From an uncultured Eubacteriales bacterium (GTDB lineage: Bacteria > Bacillota > Clostridia > Lachnospirales > Anaerotignaceae): DNA of 11,626 nucleotides. The number at the start of each line of letters is the position of its first letter. Position 1 is the first letter of the stretch. Below, in pieces: positions 6,901 through 11,626 of this stretch. Below the pieces are notes generated by a model. That model saw nothing but the letters and a program-made list of their open reading frames with translations, was not told the DNA's origin and made no database searches. The stretch covers positions 1 to 11,626 of the forward strand of contig CAKQPE010000057.1 of assembly GCA_934256695.1 (NCBI GenBank). The letters are read 5' to 3'. Position numbers and translations under genes: made by a program.

Positions 6901-9900
6901 CGGTGCAAAAACAGCCGATACAGCAGAGTTTACACCTGCAAAATCAGGAGAAAAGTGGATTGACGGAACAACATACGTAGCAGTATTTGCTAAACTTGAT
7001 GACGTAACAATCAACTTTAAATCCGATAATGAAACAATGGGTACAGTAAGTACACCAAGCCAGAGCCTCAACCCAGAAACAGGCGTTGCAGCAGCAGTAA
7101 CAGCAACAGCAAATGCGGGATATGAGTTTGACGGCTGGTATCTTAATAACACCAAGATAGATGGTGCAGAGGCAGAGTTTACACCTGTAAAGGCAGAAAA
7201 CGAAGTATGGGAAAACGGTACAACATATGTTGCTAAGTTTACAGAAAAAGCTGACGTTACAATAAATTATGTTGCTAACGAAGGCGGAAAAGTAATAAGC
7301 AGAGATAATGACACAGTAGCACCTGCAACAGGAACAGTAGCAGAAGGAGTAACAGCAGAGCCTATAAGCAACGAGTACAGATTTGTAAACTGGACAGTTG
7401 ACGGCGTTGAAGTTTCTAAAAATGCAGAACTTGATGTTGTAACAATTAACTTAAATGCCAAAGAAAACGGTATTTATAAAGCTACAACATTTACGGCTAA
7501 CTTTGAAAAGAAAGCAAAGTTTAATGTAACAGGTACTATTGACAACGGTGATGTAACAAACGGAAATCAGACAGGTATCATTGACGGAGAGGCTTCTAAG
7601 GAAATGGTATTTACAGCTGAAAACGGATACTATATTACAGAAGTAAAGGTAAACGGAACAGCAGTAACAGACCTTGCCGAAGGTGCTGAAAGCTATACAT
7701 TTAATGCTATTGAAAAGGTAACTGAAAATGTATCAGTAGAAGCAAAGACAGCTGAAAAACAGTCAACAATAAACTATACAGCCGAAAACGGCGGTTCAGT
7801 AAGCAATGCAACAGAGAAATTTAATGGCTTAACAGGAACTGTCAAAGGTTCAACAGCAACAGCTGGTAATGGTTATGTATTTGACGGCTGGTATCTTAAC
7901 GATGTTAAGGTAGAAAACGCAGCAGAAACATTTGTACCGCCAATGCCTACTGCCGGTACAGAAGTAACATATGTAGCTAAGTTTAAAAAGGAACAGGTAA
8001 CAATCAATTATGTTGCTGTTGCTAATGGCTCTGTAACTCCTGAAAGTGAAACAGTTGAAGCTTTAACTGGATTAAAAGTAGTTAACGGAGACGTAACTGA
8101 TGAGAGGTTAAGCGGTTCTGTTCCTACAGCAGACAGGGGATATAAGTTTGTAGGCTGGACAACAGAGAGAGACAGCACAGATTACATTGCACACCTTGAA
8201 GAAGGAAACAGACTTGTACCGAGACCTATAAACGATTTTTACACAAACGCTACTTATTATGCACACTTTGAACCGCTTGAAGATGTAACTTTAAGCTTTG
8301 AAGTAAATGACGGTACAATGGGAAGCATATCACCTGCCGATGATCAGAAACTTAATCCTGAGACAGGTAAATACGAAACAGTAACGGCAGAAGCTAAGTC
8401 CGGATACGAATTTGTAAACTGGACAGACAAGGCTACAGGCGAAGAATTAACAACAGATAATAAGCTTAGTCTTATACAGCCTGACGCAGGTTGGAAAGAT
8501 GCAACTTATGTTGCTAACTTTAAAGAGCTTGACAAAGCACTTCTTACATTTGCACCAAACGATGAAAGATTCGGTTCTGTTTCTGTTGACAGACAGGAAC
8601 TTAATCCGCAGACAGGAGTATTTGAAGAAGTAACTGCCGAGGCTAAGAAAGGATATAAGTTTGTTGAATGGGTAGAAGAAGTTCCTACAGCTATGGCGGC
8701 AGAAAACAATGGCGGCAGAGAAGTAGTTTCAACAGACCCTGTTCTTAAACTTACAAAACCTGAAACAGGTTGGGCAGACGGTCACTACATTGCGGTATTT
8801 GAAGAACTTCCTGAAATAAACGTAAAATATGTTGCAACTGAAGGCGGTAAGGTTTCTGTTGAAAATGAAACAGTATCAATAGCAGAAAACAATGCAAAAG
8901 GTTCAACAGCAACAGCTGATGATGGTTACAAATTTGTAAACTGGACAGCAGAAAACGGTGCGGTTGTAGGACTTAACTATAACTTTGTACCAAAGAATCT
9001 TGAGGCAGATGCAACATTTACAGCTAACTTTGTTCGTAAAGACCATAAGCTGCTTGTAGACCATATATACAGAATAAACGGTGAAAATGCAGAAGACTTA
9101 ACATATTCAAAAGACCCTAAAGACGTAAAATACGGCGATGCTTTTGAAGAAAGTATGGATAGCAAAGCAAGATATAAATTAAACCGTATTGATGTATATT
9201 TTGGAACAGACAAAGCAACAGATGAAGCTCTTGCGGCAGCCAATGTAAATATAGACCTTGAAAAAGGCGTTATAACAGGCAATATACCTAACGCACAGGT
9301 TACAGTACGTTTCATCTACGATTTCGTAAAGAATAAGGAAGATGAAAGTGACGATGACAATGGTGGCGGCGGTGGCGGAAACAGCGACCACGACTATTCC
9401 GGCGAAGAAGTAGAAATTATTGAAGAACCTGATGTAGCTTTAAGTGATGCCCTCAATGACATAGACCATTATGCATATGTATTTGGCTATGAGGATGACA
9501 CAGTAAGACCGAACAATGATATTACCCGTGAAGAAGTTGCAACTATCTTCTATCGTCTCCTTACAGACCCTGCAAGGGACGCATATTTCACAGATAAAAA
9601 CAACTTCCCTGATGTAGAAAGCGGCAGATGGAGCAACAAAGCAATATCTACACTTTCAAACGCAGGCATAATAAGCGGTTATCCTGAGGACGGTACATTC
9701 AGACCTGCAAACCCTATAACAAGAGCCGAATTTGCTTCTATAGTTTCAAGATTTGATTCTCTTAACTATAACGGTGACAATAAGTTTAACGACATATCCG
9801 GTCACTGGGCAAGCAACTTTATTAATGCGGCAAGTGAAAAGGGCTGGATAAGCGGCTATCCTGACGGTTCATTTAAACCACAGAACAATATAACAAGAGC

Positions 9901-10117
9901 AGAAGCAATTACTCTTATAAATAATGTTCTTAACAGACATGTAGACAGTGAAGGTCTCCATGAAGATGCTAAGAAGTGGTCAGATATGAAAGAATCCGAC
10001 TGGTTCTATCATGCAGTAATGGAAGCTACAAATTCACATGACTATAACAGAGAAACAGATTCCCATCCTGAAAATTGGACTGCAATAAACGAAAACAGAA
10101 CATGGGAAGAAAGATAA
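3968..10117 (+). CDS. Giant SLH-anchored surface protein with ~17 InlB-B/Flg_new-like repeat units
   Basis: 2049 residues from ATG 3968, chosen because GGGGAGA ends 5 nt upstream and the signal peptide starts here; an in-frame TTG at 3923 lies inside the terminator hairpin. Signal peptide residues 1-26 (FKR, hydrophobic core, AFA before D27). Residues 27-265 are an N-terminal region not recognised as a whole; its first part (~35-100) has a MucBP-like strand pattern. Residues 266-1691 hold about 17 tandem units of 75-95 residues. Fifteen have the InlB B-repeat/Flg_new pattern (V-T-I-x-[YF] … GG/MGxV … GYEFxxW … TYxAxF); two are a variant with GYYITE. Residues ~1692-1795 are another beta-rich segment. 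An Asp/Gly-rich linker follows (nt ~9345-9430), then three SLH domains (starting near residues 1831, 1879 and 1939) with GYPEDGTFRP and GYPDGSFKP motifs, and a tail to the stop. SLH domains bind secondary wall polysaccharide, so the protein is displayed on the cell surface as a long rod; an adhesin role is typical but not shown. I saw no cysteine in the mature protein, usual for such surface proteins. Confidence 0.92.
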   Translation: MKFKRFFAVLVALIMVISLVPVSAFADEDRNYYDNTHGVLTVKYFDSEKNNNQIGTQTIEIKDTWKKITVDNLDFDKTAYDVSTEKTFGNNGNSITLTYYTNLLWEKVYYFANEYNQKLSDSEYSTRKTYATVNVYLKSKETASADQWAAFFVIKPDVQDMSVSAGANFYSVGWGKINQRTEKSTLNGATERDILDLIDSEPSITDSWSSKIDGSGPLPSEFKDSTKWQPVWYRVVKSIGASNPNGGWGNSWHVDGYLKNIEVQNVNIIFYVNGSLEKQLVKTKGSTVSIDEIPSVSTPSGQVFLGWSTDGTEANIVTQANMAAKQYYEDTNYYAVFGDEAKVTVSYIASPSNGGTVSRGSDLVLKQTGNITNDVTATENEGFEFVNWTVNGKVVSTKKVLTAGDINSNAKLNGAYVETTFTANFRAKTQYTVTGTIDNGGTVTNESQTIYSGGNSKQMRFNAADGYYITEITVNGESQTVEKYQTEYIFGEKYGVDKSYEVVVKTSPIETLTINFVPNNTDMGAVSIPSQTVKATDSSVAKSVTATPEPGYNFVEWKLGDKSVSSDATFTPNKPETGWVDGMTYTAVFAEVNKVTIHFVSEDENKGTVSGEANQSLNPVRGNATTVTAVPKDGYEFAGWYLGNDEVGSTAEFKPDRPSIGWSEVTYTAKFTEKKVTIRYEATTGGTVTSASEEVNAVTGEPNGSTARPNEGYAFDKWTTDREGNNTLSLYNTFVPTKADGTVWTDGTTYYAQFKKVASVIKYRSENAEYGLVNGLAITQETVYVADSEDVKGATATAKAGYEFIGWYLDGSDTPYSTDISITPDKPAADTSVTYVAKFREKANVTITVDVNDPNMGSVNPSDAQKLNPDNGTFTSVAATAKAGYEFVNWTNDATGEVVTTNGTLSLTKPANGWTDASYTANFRELKKVNIYFESDDTTMGTVDKASQSLNPETGVAEAVKATPNKGYEFVEWKLKDSGAKTADTAEFTPAKSGEKWIDGTTYVAVFAKLDDVTINFKSDNETMGTVSTPSQSLNPETGVAAAVTATANAGYEFDGWYLNNTKIDGAEAEFTPVKAENEVWENGTTYVAKFTEKADVTINYVANEGGKVISRDNDTVAPATGTVAEGVTAEPISNEYRFVNWTVDGVEVSKNAELDVVTINLNAKENGIYKATTFTANFEKKAKFNVTGTIDNGDVTNGNQTGIIDGEASKEMVFTAENGYYITEVKVNGTAVTDLAEGAESYTFNAIEKVTENVSVEAKTAEKQSTINYTAENGGSVSNATEKFNGLTGTVKGSTATAGNGYVFDGWYLNDVKVENAAETFVPPMPTAGTEVTYVAKFKKEQVTINYVAVANGSVTPESETVEALTGLKVVNGDVTDERLSGSVPTADRGYKFVGWTTERDSTDYIAHLEEGNRLVPRPINDFYTNATYYAHFEPLEDVTLSFEVNDGTMGSISPADDQKLNPETGKYETVTAEAKSGYEFVNWTDKATGEELTTDNKLSLIQPDAGWKDATYVANFKELDKALLTFAPNDERFGSVSVDRQELNPQTGVFEEVTAEAKKGYKFVEWVEEVPTAMAAENNGGREVVSTDPVLKLTKPETGWADGHYIAVFEELPEINVKYVATEGGKVSVENETVSIAENNAKGSTATADDGYKFVNWTAENGAVVGLNYNFVPKNLEADATFTANFVRKDHKLLVDHIYRINGENAEDLTYSKDPKDVKYGDAFEESMDSKARYKLNRIDVYFGTDKATDEALAAANVNIDLEKGVITGNIPNAQVTVRFIYDFVKNKEDESDDDNGGGGGGNSDHDYSGEEVEIIEEPDVALSDALNDIDHYAYVFGYEDDTVRPNNDITREEVATIFYRLLTDPARDAYFTDKNNFPDVESGRWSNKAISTLSNAGIISGYPEDGTFRPANPITRAEFASIVSRFDSLNYNGDNKFNDISGHWASNFINAASEKGWISGYPDGSFKPQNNITRAEAITLINNVLNRHVDSEGLHEDAKKWSDMKESDWFYHAVMEATNSHDYNRETDSHPENWTAINENRTWEER
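4988..5497 (+). repeat. Two-unit cassette, copy 1
   Basis: A GYxFxxW unit followed by the GYYITE variant unit. It shares FVNWTV, TTFTANF, VTGTIDNG and GYYITE in the same order with the segment at 7250-7759, and both segments are 510 nt long. This suggests duplication of a two-domain block rather than of single units. Confidence 0.7.
7250..7759 (+). repeat. Two-unit cassette, copy 2
   Basis: Second copy of the cassette at 4988-5497, 2262 nt further on, with the same order of motifs and the same length but clear divergence at codon level. The GYYITE variant appears only in these two places. Confidence 0.7.
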
Positions 10118-10137
10118 TTAAATAAAAAATAAATTTT

Positions 10138-10172
10138 CCCCTCCGAATAATTTCGGAGGGGTTTTATATTTT
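10138..10172 (+). terminator. Rho-independent terminator of the giant surface-protein gene
   Basis: A 10-bp perfect stem (10138-10147 with 10152-10161), TAAT loop, then TTTTATATTTT. It begins 21 bp after the stop codon. A-rich sequence before the stem and T-rich sequence after it are typical. It separates the surface-protein genes from the regulator gene. Confidence 0.92.
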
Positions 10173-10253
10173 ACGGTTGGCTGTATTTAAGACTGATAAT
10201 TATGACATCTTATTTTGCTTAAAATTAAATTCGTGGATTTTTTGGTGTTTATA

Positions 10254-10281
10254 TGTTAAAATTTATATCATACAGTATAAT
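10254..10281 (+). promoter_or_regulatory. Candidate promoter region of the SARP regulator gene
   Basis: Two -10 candidates are visible: an extended -10 TGTTAAAAT (10254-10262) and a consensus TATAAT (10276-10281). Neither has a good TTGACA at the usual distance. No TGAGAC repeat pair is present here, so autoregulation through that motif is not indicated. The start codon is 26 bp or more downstream. Confidence 0.45.
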
Positions 10282-10307
10282 TTTTTGAAACAAGGGGAGG
10301 TTTTCAA

Positions 10308-11519
10308 ATGGAAACAAGCGACTTTAAGATTACTCTTTTAGGAGGCTTTTCCATAAGCTATAAAGGCAAAGTATATGTTTGTGATACAGGTTCCTCCAAA
10401 AAGGTTTTTAATCTTCTTCAGTATCTTATTGTAAACAGAAACAGCATGGTTACTTATGAAAGTCTTATTTATGCAATGAAACTTGACGAGGGCAACAAAA
10501 ACCCTATGGCTGTGCTGAAAAATCTTATTTACAGGGTAAGGACTCTTTTGAAGGAGTCAGGTTTGCCGGAGGAAAAATATATCCTGCAAACAGGCGGTAT
10601 GTATAGGTGGAATAATAATATAGATTGTTTTATTGATACGGAAGTATTTGAAGAATATGTAAAAAAATCCGAGGACCAAAGCAGAACAATAGAAGAACAG
10701 GGAGAGTACATTACAAAGGCAATAGGTATTTACGGCGGAAAGTTTTTGCCTAAAAGCTCTATAGAACTTTGGATTGTTCCTTTAAGTACATATTATGACA
10801 GACTTTTTGAAAAAAGTGTTATGCGTTACTATGATATAGTGAGCCATACGCATGATTATGCATCAATGATAGATATATGCAGAAAGGCAATATCAATAGA
10901 TCAGTTTAATGAAAACTATTACTCAATACTTATAGAGTGTTACTGTAGTCTGGGAAGATTTAAAGAAGCTCTTGAAGCATATGAAAAAATAACAGATTTT
11001 CTTTACGATCAGCTTGGTGTTAAGCCTTCGGATAAGCTTATGGGACTTTACAAAGATATTATGAATGAGCTTAATCAGGTTGAGAAGAACCTTATGGTAA
11101 TAGACGGAGAGCTGCGGGAGGAAGTTAACGGTCAAAAGAGTGCTTTTTACTGTAATTACGGTATGTTTAAAACAATGGTACAGTTTACCATGCGTATGTT
11201 TGAAAGAACAGGGCAGACACTTTGTATGCTGCTTTTTACAGTTACCGGCAGTGACGGAGAAATGCCGGAAGGAAAGAAAAGAAATTCCACTATGGAAAAT
11301 CTTAAATGTGTTATAAATACATCGCTTAGGCGTGGAGATCTTTTTGCAAGATACAGTGCCACACAGTATATAGTTATGCTTATAAGTGCAAACTATGAAA
11401 ACGGCGGAAAAGTCGGTCAAAGAATTATGGATAAATATAACAGTCAATTCTTTAGCCGTACAACAAAAATAACTTACAAAGTAAAAGTTATGGATATTAA
11501 TAACATGAGTGGAATATAA
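10308..11519 (+). CDS. SARP/BTAD-family transcriptional regulator with degenerate GGDEF-like C-terminus
   Basis: 403 residues; ATG preceded by GGGGAGG with a 7-nt gap. Residues 5-102 are an OmpR-type winged helix (ITLLGGFSISYKG … KKVFNLLQYLIVN … LKNLIYRVRTLL … GGMYRWN), the SARP arrangement with the DNA-binding domain first. Residues 110-257 are a bacterial transcriptional activation (BTAD) domain of TPR-like helices (YGGKFLP, then KAISIDQFNENYYSILIECY, then GRFKEALEAYEKI and LGVKPS). Residues 280-397 follow the GGDEF fold pattern: LRRGDLFARYSATQYIVML matches the canonical LRxxDxxARYGGDEFxxLL, but the catalytic GGDEF is replaced by SATQY (350-354), so it cannot act as a diguanylate cyclase and may bind a ligand or mediate dimerisation. 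No NB-ARC ATPase domain, unlike AfsR. The gene stands alone after a terminator. It is a good candidate for binding the TGAGAC repeat sites upstream; that link is inference. Confidence 0.88.
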   Translation: METSDFKITLLGGFSISYKGKVYVCDTGSSKKVFNLLQYLIVNRNSMVTYESLIYAMKLDEGNKNPMAVLKNLIYRVRTLLKESGLPEEKYILQTGGMYRWNNNIDCFIDTEVFEEYVKKSEDQSRTIEEQGEYITKAIGIYGGKFLPKSSIELWIVPLSTYYDRLFEKSVMRYYDIVSHTHDYASMIDICRKAISIDQFNENYYSILIECYCSLGRFKEALEAYEKITDFLYDQLGVKPSDKLMGLYKDIMNELNQVEKNLMVIDGELREEVNGQKSAFYCNYGMFKTMVQFTMRMFERTGQTLCMLLFTVTGSDGEMPEGKKRNSTMENLKCVINTSLRRGDLFARYSATQYIVMLISANYENGGKVGQRIMDKYNSQFFSRTTKITYKVKVMDINNMSGI

Positions 11520-11566
11520 AAATAAAATACTTGTATAAATATAAATTTATCGGACTGATTAAAACC

Positions 11567-11626
11567 GTGGGACTCTGTCCCACACCCTGTGAGCCTTTGA
11601 AAAGGCTCAAGCGAAACTTTTAGTAA
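11567..11626. repeat. Hairpin-rich intergenic repeat, cut by the window edge
   Basis: Two perfect hairpins lie side by side: GTGGGAC/GTCCCAC (11567-11573, 11577-11583) and a 9-bp stem TGAGCCTTT/AAAGGCTCA (11590-11598, 11601-11609). The sequence then continues as AGCGAAACTTTTAG. From memory this layout (GGG…CCC hairpin, ACCCTG, GAGCCTTT…AAAGGCTC, AAACTTTT) resembles an interspersed intergenic element common in gut Clostridia genomes. The hairpins might also end transcription of the regulator gene, although no clean T run follows within the window. Confidence 0.6.

Larger units (their letters stand above)
4763..9040 (+). repeat. Tandem array of ~17 diverged beta-grasp-like units inside the giant gene
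   Basis: Unit starts read from the translation: 4763, 4988, 5252, 5498, 5744, 5990, 6239, 6494, 6746, 6998, 7250, 7514, 7760, 7994, 8279, 8531 and 8810. Spacing is mostly 246-264 nt (82-88 residues), with extremes of 225 and 285. Units share a protein pattern but differ in nucleotide sequence, so the array is old. The closest pairs seem to be 6494 with 8279 (VND..MGS, KLNP, GYEFVNWT, ATGE) and 6746 with 6998 (QSLNPETGVA). The unit at 8531 has an insertion after VEWVEEV that adds Ala/Asn/Gly residues. Confidence 0.85.

Noticed and set aside
4474..9391. Several minus-strand open frames of 64-115 codons opposite the giant gene
   Set aside because: They are shadows of the repeats: no ribosome sites, repetitive content that mirrors the sense-strand motifs, and no recognisable domains.
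10923..11447. 174-codon minus-strand open frame opposite the SARP gene
   Set aside because: Its translation is low in complexity, has no recognisable domain, and lies wholly antisense to the well-supported BTAD and GGDEF-like regions.

Overview
The window looks like a chromosomal segment from a low-GC, anaerobic Gram-positive bacterium of the class Clostridia, probably gut-associated. The reasons are AT-rich intergenic DNA, strong AGGAGG-type ribosome binding sites, an [FeFe]-hydrogenase catalytic domain, S-layer-homology (SLH) cell-wall anchoring, and Rho-independent terminators. TGA is used as a stop, so the standard bacterial code applies. No tRNA, rRNA, CRISPR array, transposase or phage gene is visible.

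Layout. (1) A minus-strand gene (123-2339) encodes a degenerate receiver, an intact HD-GYP phosphodiesterase domain and the start of a PAS-like segment, joined abruptly to an N-terminally truncated [FeFe]-hydrogenase H-cluster domain. A 36-nt perfect palindrome (56-91) lies at its 3' end. (2) A divergent plus-strand gene (2563-3006) encodes a small protein made of two copies of one ~43-residue domain. (3) A plus-strand gene (3188-3865) encodes a secreted, very acidic Ser/Glu/Thr-rich protein. (4) After a hairpin, a 6.15-kb gene (3968-10117) encodes a 2049-residue secreted surface protein with about 17 tandem InlB-B/Flg_new-like units and a C-terminal SLH anchor. (5) After a strong terminator, a plus-strand gene (10308-11519) encodes a SARP/BTAD-type regulator whose C-terminal domain is a GGDEF domain with a destroyed signature (SATQY). 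(6) The right edge carries part of a hairpin-rich intergenic repeat.

How it may work together. The two promoters in front of the small duplicated-domain gene and the acidic secreted protein gene share one unusual architecture: two TGAGAC hexamers exactly 11 bp apart, followed at the same distance by a -10-like hexamer. Direct repeats at 11-bp spacing just upstream of -10 are the known recognition mode of SARP regulators, and a SARP gene lies at the end of the cluster. The working model is a surface-protein locus (acidic secreted protein plus giant SLH repeat protein) controlled by the linked SARP regulator. A cyclic-dinucleotide link is possible, because the SARP carries a GGDEF relic and the divergent gene an HD-GYP domain. 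This model is inference; the repeats, spacings and domain motifs are visible in the sequence.

The strangest object is the HD-GYP/hydrogenase fusion. Its junction falls inside two domains that are each cut short, at a stretch compatible with both families, close to a step in base composition. It is either a remarkable recent gene fusion or a chimeric assembly join.
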